From the NCBI GenBank assembly GCA_030524175.1, contig JAUNHC010000010.1, positions 1 to 64,000 on the forward strand: 64,000 nucleotides of DNA, read 5' to 3'. The notes beneath the pieces were generated by a model. That model did no database searches. It was not told where the DNA came from and saw only the letters and a list, made by a program, of their open reading frames with translations. Below are positions 28,201 through 35,271 of the stretch, piece by piece. The DNA comes from Eubacteriales bacterium. Lineage in GTDB: Bacteria > Bacillota > Clostridia > Lachnospirales > Lachnospiraceae. Position 1 is the stretch's first letter, and each line of letters begins with the position of its first letter. A program made the position numbers and the translations under genes.

Positions 28201-29583
28201 CACTGCATCCCTGTCTTTCAGTTCCTCAATCTCCACGTTAAGCCTTTGGATGGCCTGTTCTAAGCTGTCACCCTTTGCCCTCTCTACATCCGCTCGCTTA
28301 GACAGCACTCTATGGTTCTCCTCCAACTGCTCCATACTGTGCAAAAGGTTGTGAAGCCCTGTTTTATAATTCTCCAGCTTCTCCCTTTCATATGCCAGCC
28401 GCGTTCTCTCCTCTCCTGCATTCAAAAGAGCGGCCGCCTGGATCTTTTTCCCTTCTGTATCCTCTCTGAGAACTAAAATTTCACTTTCCCTTTGTATCTG
28501 TTTTTCATTGGCTTCCTCTATACGGTCACCCATATTTCTCTGTAGCTTTCTGTTTTCCTCCAGCTCCTCATGTTTTTTAATACTTTCTGTGCCTTGCCGG
28601 ATCAGAGCGGTAAGCCTGTCTGTATCTGCTGCCGCAACCTGTTTTTCTTTTCGGAGTGCAGCACAGCTTTCCAGCCTTGGCCGGAGTTCCTCCAAAGAGC
28701 CCAGCTTTTTCTCAAGCTCTGACTTCAACAGGCGGTTTTGTCTCACTTTACCTAAAAGCTGGTCTTCCTCCTGAATTTTCTTCTCCAGCTCTTTGTTCCT
28801 GCTTTCCAGCTCCTGAATTGATAATTTATCTCTCTCTATGATACTTTTCAGCAGTTCAAGTCCACGTTCCACCTTACCTTCAAACCTGGCTTTTTTTAAT
28901 GTCTCCAGTTCCAGGGCCAGTTCTGGTTCATCGGTACATACTGCTCCGCTTAAATATTGGTTAATGCTCCTTCGGATTTCATCATACTGTTTCCATCGGT
29001 CCTTCACGGCATCTTTAAGCTTATTCTGTATCTCCTGGTATAACCCTGTATGAAAAATCTTTCGAAAAATCTCTCCCCGTTCTGCTGTTCCCGCAAGAAG
29101 CAGCTTCTGGAAGTCACCTTGGGCGATCATGGCAATCTGTGTAAACTGCCGGTAATCCAGCCCGATAAGTTCTGTCACTGCCTTTGTCACTTCCTTAGAC
29201 CTGGTGACAGGCTGGCGTTGGTCCGGAAAAACCAGCTCCGCATCCCCCTTCTGGGTTGTAAATCCGGTACCCCTGCCCTTTGGCCTCTGATATTCAGGAT
29301 TTCGGGTAACAGTGTACTCCTTCCCCTGATACAAAAACCGCAGCTTCACAAACGTAGGCACATCATCTTTTGCATATTTGCTGCGGAACATCCCTGATTC
29401 CCGCACTTCACCGCTGGCTTCCCCGTACAAAGCAAAGGTTATGGCATCAAATATGGTTGTTTTTCCTGCTCCTGTGTCTCCGGTTATCAGATAAAGCCCC
29501 TGGTCTCCAAGCTGCTTAAAATCTATCTCCGTCTTCCCTGCATAAGGCCCGAACGCACTTATGATAAGCTCACATGGCTTCAT
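25273..29583 (-). CDS. sbcC: Exonuclease subunit SbcC (Rad50-like)
   Basis: A 1436-residue SMC-like ATPase. Walker A is GDTGAGKTT near residue 37, AQGDFQKLL is the Q-loop region, the zinc hook is CPVC near residue 680 between two very long coiled coils, the signature is TLSGGESFQ and Walker B is TMFVDEGFGALD near the C-terminus. With SbcD it forms the nuclease that cuts hairpins and blocked DNA ends. It is longer than the E. coli protein (1048 residues), with the extra length in the coiled coils. The start overlaps no other gene and lies 17 nt after sbcD. Interestingly, a large hairpin-forming element sits right at its 3' end. Confidence 0.96.
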   Translation of the reverse strand: MKPCELIISAFGPYAGKTEIDFKQLGDQGLYLITGDTGAGKTTIFDAITFALYGEASGEVRESGMFRSKYAKDDVPTFVKLRFLYQGKEYTVTRNPEYQRPKGRGTGFTTQKGDAELVFPDQRQPVTRSKEVTKAVTELIGLDYRQFTQIAMIAQGDFQKLLLAGTAERGEIFRKIFHTGLYQEIQNKLKDAVKDRWKQYDEIRRSINQYLSGAVCTDEPELALELETLKKARFEGKVERGLELLKSIIERDKLSIQELESRNKELEKKIQEEDQLLGKVRQNRLLKSELEKKLGSLEELRPRLESCAALRKEKQVAAADTDRLTALIRQGTESIKKHEELEENRKLQRNMGDRIEEANEKQIQRESEILVLREDTEGKKIQAAALLNAGEERTRLAYEREKLENYKTGLHNLLHSMEQLEENHRVLSKRADVERAKGDSLEQAIQRLNVEIEELKDRDAVLVSVRAKKDELLRQKSGLEQSRRDWTSGKSVIEKCTAGLSELEDKSKDILDKLAEVKSRREKLKNSGEEEIECRHRTEELEQKKDTFAELSAELESAQAAAKEIDSRQKELFTQEKEKEEKYQANKEKWMQVKTADLRMARLEQEKSVLTSRKQQLQKMEQWGGELEGLKNALQDKQESYSASSARKAALRDSYQELESLFLDAQAGMLAQHLVKGQECPVCGSVHHPCPAALPEKVPAKRELDKKRKELTQAEAETEQLSADARHLQEQIEKITEELAEEAQGFSGETDTAGVIAAVQGEILRLTAREEEWNQEYKAAETDKKQSEDLQVLVEQEERELQEIREKRNQMEQQFAVVVGRQKDISSQIVRAMKDMDLGSSGSIPQILGASVLRETAQSLDARLEKAEILWKEARDRHKAYEEEGRKEEELRDVLEGLESRKAQLGKELDSMAGRCILLQKQILSELEGMQNLDKNLLLHLDSGKNYAASGVQDELVTAVDSAVSTQEYLLEEASRSEKSTQEEIEKRERFIKDRKELENKQTQSRQDLQKLKNSLEILENRQNEAREQMQSSLVNKDMTWAWDSETVNSLTEKELRQRAVSAEEQLQEELNKIQVLIHMNQQSLDRKSQLEEEIPRQEKLITDLEKEVRQCELLQTRLNTEKEKIEEQIREAEKLLEGRSKEETKAQVQLYGEQKQKLEQDLKLAEQAYQECRTEETALTSAIRTLQCQVEEAGESEEEEIAARKAEWSGLKEEITQKRDEKYTSYKKNSEIYESVSGKQDDMVEVEKEYVWVKALSDTAGGALSGKRKIELETYIQMTYFDRILRRANLRLMTMSSGQYELKRQQDGENKKEKAGLELNVVDHYNGTERSVKTLSGGESFQASLSLALGLSDEIQSYAGGIRLDTMFVDEGFGALDEDALNQAIKALGSLTEGNRMVGIISHVSELKERIEKKIIVTKSRGKDGVGSSVKVVGV

Positions 29584-29600
29584 AAATTTCCTCTCTTCCT

Positions 29601-30737
29601 CTATGCCCGTTTTTCAATGATGGAGCGGATAAGCTCCCTGGCAAAATCCTCCTGCTGCTCATTCATAGGCTGATTATTTTGAAGCTCATAAAATTCTTCG
29701 AATAATTCCAGCTCAGACTTCTGCTCTGCAGCATCGGCGCCTTCTATTGTCCGGCTCTCCCTTGTCCGCTTATTATCGTATTCCAGACGCATAAGATTAG
29801 GATAAATAATACGAAGCTTCTGTAAACCGTCCGGAATGTCTTCTTCATCTGTGAGAGTAACCTGAATATAATCCTCTGTGTTTGTCCCTTCATAAAAAGA
29901 GCGTTTTGTGACTTCCATATACGTCCCGCGGATTTTCCGCATATCACGAAGTGGTTTCAGAGGAATGGTGCGGATCTCCACATCCCCTTTCGCCCTCATC
30001 TCCACTACAGTAACTGACTTCTCCTGCCCTGCTTCGGAAAAAGAATATTTCAGAGGAGTGCCGCAATAACGCACAGTCTCTCTCCCCACATGCTGGGGAC
30101 TATGTATATGCCCCAGGGCCACATAATCAAAGGGACTGAACACTGCCGCACCCACGTTATCCACACCGCCTACTGATATTTCCTCTGATTCACACCGGCT
30201 TGCCCCTGTGACAAACTGATGTGCTGCCAGAATATTCCGCTTTGTGCCATCCACCTCCATATGTTCCACTACTGTCCGTACCCCATCCTCATAGCTTGTG
30301 ATTTCCTCTTCCTCATAAGCATGGCGGACTGTAGAAGGCTTCACAAAGGGAAGAAGATAAACATACAATTCTCCATAGGAATCCTTAAGGCAGACAGGCT
30401 CCACCGTCCCTTCATATACCGGTGAGAAATACACACCTCTGCTGTTCATAAGCTGTGCGCCGAATGCAAGCCTCTCTGCCGAGTCATGGTTACCGCTGAT
30501 GACAAACACAGGGATCTCAAGATTTGCCAGTCTGGTGAGAAAGCTGTCAAAAACCTGCACAGCCTCCCCCGCCGGTATGGGCTTATCATATATATCTCCC
30601 GCCAGGATCACCGCATCAGCCCTTTCCTCTTCCGCAACTGATAAAATCTGTGCCAAAATATACTTTTGGTCTTCCAGCATAGAGAATTCATTGACTCTCT
30701 TTCCTATATGAAGATCTGATAAATGGATAAATTTCAT
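29601..30737 (-). CDS. sbcD: Exonuclease subunit SbcD (Mre11-like)
   Basis: A 378-residue calcineurin-type metallophosphoesterase. The motifs are in order: SDLHIGK (residues 7-13), AGDIYD, SGNHDS, AAHQFV and ALGHIHSPQ, which supply the two-metal ligands. The C-terminal part forms the SbcC-binding cap. It is the first gene of the sbcDC pair and starts just upstream of sbcC with 17 nt between. Confidence 0.97.
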   Translation of the reverse strand: MKFIHLSDLHIGKRVNEFSMLEDQKYILAQILSVAEEERADAVILAGDIYDKPIPAGEAVQVFDSFLTRLANLEIPVFVISGNHDSAERLAFGAQLMNSRGVYFSPVYEGTVEPVCLKDSYGELYVYLLPFVKPSTVRHAYEEEEITSYEDGVRTVVEHMEVDGTKRNILAAHQFVTGASRCESEEISVGGVDNVGAAVFSPFDYVALGHIHSPQHVGRETVRYCGTPLKYSFSEAGQEKSVTVVEMRAKGDVEIRTIPLKPLRDMRKIRGTYMEVTKRSFYEGTNTEDYIQVTLTDEEDIPDGLQKLRIIYPNLMRLEYDNKRTRESRTIEGADAAEQKSELELFEEFYELQNNQPMNEQQEDFARELIRSIIEKRA

Positions 30738-30792
30738 AACGGCCTCCTCTGTCTTTCACAATAATTATTAAAAAATCCTACTGACATGTAAA

Positions 30793-32394
30793 TCACAATC
30801 TGTCAAGAAGCCCCTGAACGCCCTCTTCCCGAAATATGTTTCTATAATATCCGATTTCATCCTGAATGATATCGTCTATCACCTCCATGCCAAGAAGCTC
30901 CACAGGTGCCTTGTCATCTGTGAGGAGATAACTGCCTTTTTCATATTTCTCCATCCTGGACTCTACCCCTGCCAGCAGCTCCCTCAACTCCTGGTCTTCC
31001 ACAGAGGAAATCCTTTGGCCGAAATCCTCCATGATCCTGTCATCCTTCGCTGCAAATAACTCCCTGTTTGTAGAGCCGTACACATCCACAGTATATACAG
31101 AATCAAACACTGCCCCTATGGTATCAGAAAGATATTGGTTAATATTCCCTTCCTTATCTGAATACATATTCATGTTTACCACCATCACACCGTCCTCTGT
31201 AAGATGATCCCGCACCATGGAAAAAAACTCCACAGAAGACATTTGAAATGGGATGGTGATATCCTGATATGCGTCCACCATGATCACATCATATTTTTTA
31301 TCAACCGCCCCTAAATATGCCCGGCCGTCATAGGTCGTTACCTTGACCGTATCCGGAAGTCCAAAGTATTTCACCGCCAGATCAGTGATCTTCTCATCTA
31401 TTTCCACACCCTCCACAGATACATTCCCGAAATATTTCCGGCATTGCCCTGCAAAAGTTCCTGTCCCCATACCAAGTACAAGAATTTCAGGATTTTCCTT
31501 TTCCAGAACTCCTGCCATCACCGGCGCAGCCATGGCATAGTCATAATACATTCCTGTAAGCCTGCCGCTTTTCTCCATCACAGACTGCACACCTAAAAAT
31601 GCATTTGTGGAAAGGATCACTTTGTCCTCATCTTCCTTCACCTGAAGATAATTGTAAATAGATTCTCCCTCATATAAAAGTCCGCTGTCCCAGAATGCAA
31701 AACTGCCGGAACTCCCTAATACGATACACAGAATAAACACTGCCGTGCCCACTGCACACTTGCGCACCTTTCTCCTTGTGCTGAAAAAATAAATCAATCC
31801 CAAAACCAGCAGTATTCCCGAGAATATCAGGAAGGTCACTGAGGTTCCCACTGCAGGAATGGTAACAAAAGTAGGCACAAATGTTCCGATAATACTTCCT
31901 ATGGTGTTAAACGCCCCAAGTGTCCCCACTGTCCTGCCGCTGCTGTCCAGACTGTTTACCGTATATTTCACCAGAGACGGCGTCACGGTACCCAGCAGAA
32001 AAAGGGGGAATACAAAAATGATCATACAGGCCAGAAACGCCGCCCAAATGAGAAGGTTACTGCTCACAGTAAACACCAAAAGCGCCCCGATACCCAGAAT
32101 AATATACTTACCTGCCACAGGGATCGCCGCGATCCACACTGCCGCTATGATCAGACGCATATATAGCCTGTCCGGATCAGGATTCTTATCTGCACTTTTG
32201 CCGCCCCAGATATTTCCCAAAGCCATTGCGATCATGATGGTGCCGATGATAATCGTCCACACAATCTGTGATGAGCTGAAATACGGTGCCAGCAGCCTGC
32301 TGGCCCCCAGCTCCACCGCCATCACGGACATACCTGCAAAAAACTCCGTGGCGTACAGATAATATTTGTTCTTTAAAATTCTCCTTGATTCCAT
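30793..32394 (-). CDS. Membrane protein with spermidine-synthase-like domain
   Basis: A 533-residue fusion. Residues 1-225 contain about seven transmembrane helices (VMAVELGASRLLAPYF, then GTVTPSLVKY). Residues 290-480 form a SAM-dependent methyltransferase-like spermidine-synthase fold with GMGTGTFAG, the acidic GVEID and VDAYQD. Canonical spermidine synthase has D-[ST]-T-D-P at the last position; here it is DAYQD, so polyamine synthesis is not assured. Such membrane fusions are common in bacteria and poorly characterised. It is a single gene next to sbcDC on the same strand. Confidence 0.85.
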   Translation of the reverse strand: MESRRILKNKYYLYATEFFAGMSVMAVELGASRLLAPYFSSSQIVWTIIIGTIMIAMALGNIWGGKSADKNPDPDRLYMRLIIAAVWIAAIPVAGKYIILGIGALLVFTVSSNLLIWAAFLACMIIFVFPLFLLGTVTPSLVKYTVNSLDSSGRTVGTLGAFNTIGSIIGTFVPTFVTIPAVGTSVTFLIFSGILLVLGLIYFFSTRRKVRKCAVGTAVFILCIVLGSSGSFAFWDSGLLYEGESIYNYLQVKEDEDKVILSTNAFLGVQSVMEKSGRLTGMYYDYAMAAPVMAGVLEKENPEILVLGMGTGTFAGQCRKYFGNVSVEGVEIDEKITDLAVKYFGLPDTVKVTTYDGRAYLGAVDKKYDVIMVDAYQDITIPFQMSSVEFFSMVRDHLTEDGVMVVNMNMYSDKEGNINQYLSDTIGAVFDSVYTVDVYGSTNRELFAAKDDRIMEDFGQRISSVEDQELRELLAGVESRMEKYEKGSYLLTDDKAPVELLGMEVIDDIIQDEIGYYRNIFREEGVQGLLDRL

Positions 32395-32653
32395 CTTAAC
32401 CTCCTCGTTACCTCGTTAACTGCCTCTTGTATACATATTATATAAAAATATCACTTAAAGCAGCCTGTAAGTCAAGGGGTTATTAGGTTTTATTTTACAC
32501 CTGCCTGCTCTTTTTGTCTGCCGGACTGACTGAAATTTCCATATTTTTATATTTTGGTGCAACTTGGTTTTCTTTAAACGCAACATAGTCAACACTATAT
32601 TGCACCCTTCTGATTTCATGCATATAATCAATGCAGAAAGAGAGGTTGAATAT

Positions 32654-33298
32654 ATGGAAAGAACAATTCTGAAAAAAGAAAACACGATTATGGATTATCT
32701 GGGATATACTCTTTATGCTTTTGGGGGATTAGGAATTGAAATTTTGCTGATGATGTTAGAAACAAATTTGTGGGGAATATCAAGCAGCAAATGGACCATT
32801 TTGCAAAATGTCATTCATTGGACTGCTACTTGTGTGATTTGGGGATTCTTGGCTTTTCTTTTGTTAAAGCAAGTTTCTAAACAACACCCCAAAATAAGAC
32901 CGCTAAATATAGCAGTAGTCAGTCTTATTATACTTGTATCTATTGTTTACACTTCATTTGTATGGGATGGGTTTAAGCCTATTATTGAGTTTGCAAATAA
33001 TGGATTGATTAAATTTGTAATCCAGTATATATACTATGCTTTTGAAAGTATGTTGATTTTATTGATCATCATATTCGGGCAAATATATTTTGAAAAATTT
33101 ATGGGCAGAAGGACAGATCTTCCTGTAGGAGGCCTTATACTTGCACTTACATGGGGACTTATCCACATTTTGACACAAGGGATAGGTACTGGAATTTATA
33201 CATGCATACAAGCGTGTTTGTTTGGTTTTGTCTATCTTGCTTTGAATAGGAGCACTGTGATCTCTTATGTGGCCATTACTTTAATGTTCATGTTATAA
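32654..33298 (+). CDS. Polytopic membrane protein, CPBP-like
   Basis: A 214-residue protein with about six to seven hydrophobic helices. The start at 32654 has AGAGAGG upstream; the ORF continues in frame to 32564 without such a site. A C-terminal ALTWGLIHILTQG segment resembles the CPBP (CAAX protease and bacteriocin-processing) motif with a histidine, but the usual glutamate pair is not obvious, so the family is uncertain. The gene is AT-rich compared with its neighbours and is followed 24 nt later by a LytTR regulator. Possible role: a membrane-linked immunity or sensing protein of the LytTR module. Confidence 0.65.
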   Translation: MERTILKKENTIMDYLGYTLYAFGGLGIEILLMMLETNLWGISSSKWTILQNVIHWTATCVIWGFLAFLLLKQVSKQHPKIRPLNIAVVSLIILVSIVYTSFVWDGFKPIIEFANNGLIKFVIQYIYYAFESMLILLIIIFGQIYFEKFMGRRTDLPVGGLILALTWGLIHILTQGIGTGIYTCIQACLFGFVYLALNRSTVISYVAITLMFML

Positions 33299-33322
33299 TA
33301 TCTCTCAAAGGAGGGTATTTTA

Positions 33323-33796
33323 TTGAAAATCAACGAATACATGGACATAACAATCAATGAGGATAGAATAGACTATTATTACCAAAAAAGAACAAATGAG
33401 GTACATGAGATTTTAGGGCTTTTGAGAAAATATAATCATAAATTAATTGGAAAAACAGATAACGGAGAAATTATTTTCTCAATTAATGATGTATATTATT
33501 TTGAATCCGTAGATAAAAAAACATTTGCCTATTTGAGAAATGTAGTTTTAAAAATCGAAGTAAGATTATCGGAGCTTGAAAATGCTTATTATGAGTATGG
33601 TTTCATAAGAGTCAACAAATCAACGGTTCTAAACGTCTACAAAATAAATTCTCTTAAATCTGAGTTGAACATGAAAGTAATTGCTTTATTGGATAACGGC
33701 GAAAGAGTACAGATCAATAGAAGCTATAAGTCAAAATTTAATTTATTTCTTAAAACCATGAATGAGGAGAGACTTGACAATGAAATTAATAACTAA
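33323..33796 (+). CDS. LytTR-family DNA-binding regulator
   Basis: A 157-residue protein whose last 100 residues form a LytTR domain (IFSINDVYYFESVDKKTF, ENAYYEYGFIRVNKSTVLN, INRSYKSKF). There is no receiver domain. The start is TTG at 33323, 5 nt after an AAAGGAGGGT site. The next gene is a DUF3021-type membrane protein whose start overlaps by 17 nt. This pair resembles LytTR regulatory systems, in which the membrane protein restrains the regulator. AT-rich like its neighbours. Confidence 0.88.
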   Translation: MKINEYMDITINEDRIDYYYQKRTNEVHEILGLLRKYNHKLIGKTDNGEIIFSINDVYYFESVDKKTFAYLRNVVLKIEVRLSELENAYYEYGFIRVNKSTVLNVYKINSLKSELNMKVIALLDNGERVQINRSYKSKFNLFLKTMNEERLDNEINN

Positions 33797-34214
33797 AAAG
33801 AATGTAATTCCTATTATTTGTGTCACTTATACAGTCTTATCTATTTCATTAACAGTATATGAAATAATTATAAATAAAAAAATCAACCCTACTCAATTAA
33901 ATATATTTCTCTTTCTGGTTTTAAGTATCTTAGGCGTTGTTATATTATCACAACATTACCGCTTTGAAAGATTTTCACCACTGACTATGATTATTATACA
34001 GTATGCTTTTGCTATTGCTGTTATTTTAATTTCACTAAAGACAGCTTCATTTTTTGTTGATATACACCCTGATGGTTATAGGGATATGACATTATCATTT
34101 TCAATTCCTTATTTCATTGGTGCAATTATCTATTATATTGCTTTACGGCTAGAAGTTAAGAAACAAAATAAGCTATTAGAAAACATCAAAAAAAACAGGA
34201 CGCAGTTTGAATAA
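33780..34214 (+). CDS. DUF3021-type membrane protein, likely partner of LytTR regulator
   Basis: A 144-residue protein with four hydrophobic helices (VIPIICVTYTVLSISLTVY, IFLFLVLSILGVVILS, LTMIIIQYAFAIAVILIS, IPYFIGAIIYYIAL) and a basic C-terminus, fitting the DUF3021 family. The start at 33780 has GAGGAGA 9 nt upstream. It overlaps the LytTR gene by 17 nt, so the two are coupled. By analogy with streptococcal LytTR systems it would bind or inhibit the regulator at the membrane. Confidence 0.8.
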   Translation: MKLITKKNVIPIICVTYTVLSISLTVYEIIINKKINPTQLNIFLFLVLSILGVVILSQHYRFERFSPLTMIIIQYAFAIAVILISLKTASFFVDIHPDGYRDMTLSFSIPYFIGAIIYYIALRLEVKKQNKLLENIKKNRTQFE

Positions 34215-34235
34215 CCTAAAAAGGTGGTTTTCACC

Positions 34236-34301
34236 ATGGGATGCGGTTTACGGGCCGTATTGGTCATCATTCTGTTTCTGAGCGGCCGCCTTACCGAGTA
34301 A
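34236..34301 (+). CDS. Possible 21-residue hydrophobic micro-peptide
   Basis: An ATG at 34236 has AAGGTGG 8 nt upstream and opens a 21-codon frame with a hydrophobic core (VLVIILFL) ending in TAA at 34299. It follows the DUF3021 gene by 21 nt. It could be a small membrane peptide of the LytTR module, but such short frames arise easily by chance. Confidence 0.3.
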   Translation: MGCGLRAVLVIILFLSGRLTE

Positions 34302-34311
34302 AACGGCCGCT
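34281..34311. other. Inverted repeat at the end of the LytTR module
   Basis: AGCGGCCG (34281-34288) pairs with CGGCCGCT (34304-34311) around a 15-nt loop. There is no U-tract on either strand. It is GC-rich within AT-rich surroundings and might act as a weak terminator or module boundary. Confidence 0.4.
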
Positions 34312-34398
34312 GTTATGTTCAGCCCATCCTGCTTAATCCTTGTTTAACTCTGGCACGTTCCGGTCCTTGGTGGCTCTTACTGCCTGCTCACGGAAATT

Positions 34399-35271
34399 TT
34401 AATCCTGCTGCCCGATCAAAAATTCTTCAAACCGTTTCACTCCTCCGCCAACCCGGACCACCTCTTTCGGGCGTTCCCCGGGAGTTTCTGACACATCAAA
34501 GAAATCTCCTGCCCTTGTTTGATCTGTGATCATAAAGCTGTCGCTGCCGAAGATCCCTTCTCCGAATCCGATATATTCATCTCCCCAGAAGGAACATTCT
34601 TCGGGGATAATGCCGTATTCTTTACGGAAATGGTCAGACAGAACATTCACGTTATCACTCTTACTGGAAATACCCACCTCCAGATATTTAGCATCTGTAG
34701 TCGCCTTCACCGGCATACCCATGTCCCTGCCCATGCTCTCAGCCAGGTCCACAAGCCCCTTCAGGCCGCCCCGGAAGCCGTGTAAAGAAAGGTTCTCCAG
34801 GAGTCTTTCCTTTTCTCCTTCCTGAAGAAAAAGGGATTCCCCCCTGTTGTTCTCCACCATAAGGTCAATTTTGCAGTAGTTGGGGCGGGAGAAAACAATG
34901 TCAGTATTCAGCGTGTACTCCTGCAGGAGCCGCTTGTGTACAGCGTAGCACACATCATGGATCTTTATAAGCGTATTTTTATCAGGAAGCTTATCCCCGA
35001 AGGTATAAGGCTCCCCTTCTTCATCAAAGGCATAATTAAAGGCGCCGCGCCCAAGTCCAAAAAACAAATTTCGGCGTTCTTCCGGCGTGAAATAAGAAGG
35101 CAGCTTTCCGCCCCCGATATTTTCCATGGTGGTACCGCTGATAACTGCCAGCTTAACTCCTTTTGAAAGCAGTTTTTTCATCGGCTCTATAATGTCATCC
35201 ACCGGGGCTTTCCTGGAAAGCACTGCTGTTCCGTCCCAGTCAAAAAAGATAGCTTTATATTTTTTCGGCAT
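34399..35271 (-). CDS. HAD-superfamily phosphatase
   Basis: A 290-residue HAD hydrolase. Motif I is FFDWDGT (D10 nucleophile, D12), motif II is VISGTT near residue 45 and motif IV is WGDEYIGFGEG near 230. A large cap domain lies between motif II and the last motif, as in the Cof-type subfamily, which differs from the small beta-phosphoglucomutases usually found with GH65 enzymes. It overlaps the GH65 gene by 17 nt and is last in the importer operon, so its substrate is probably a sugar phosphate from that pathway. Whether it dephosphorylates glucose 1-phosphate or another ester cannot be told. Confidence 0.82.
   Translation of the reverse strand: MPKKYKAIFFDWDGTAVLSRKAPVDDIIEPMKKLLSKGVKLAVISGTTMENIGGGKLPSYFTPEERRNLFFGLGRGAFNYAFDEEGEPYTFGDKLPDKNTLIKIHDVCYAVHKRLLQEYTLNTDIVFSRPNYCKIDLMVENNRGESLFLQEGEKERLLENLSLHGFRGGLKGLVDLAESMGRDMGMPVKATTDAKYLEVGISSKSDNVNVLSDHFRKEYGIIPEECSFWGDEYIGFGEGIFGSDSFMITDQTRAGDFFDVSETPGERPKEVVRVGGGVKRFEEFLIGQQD

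Noticed and set aside
32556..32606. GGTGCAA and TTGCACC inverted pair upstream of the LytTR module
   Set aside because: Only 7 bp and 37 nt apart; could be chance. No LytTR-type direct repeat was found with confidence.
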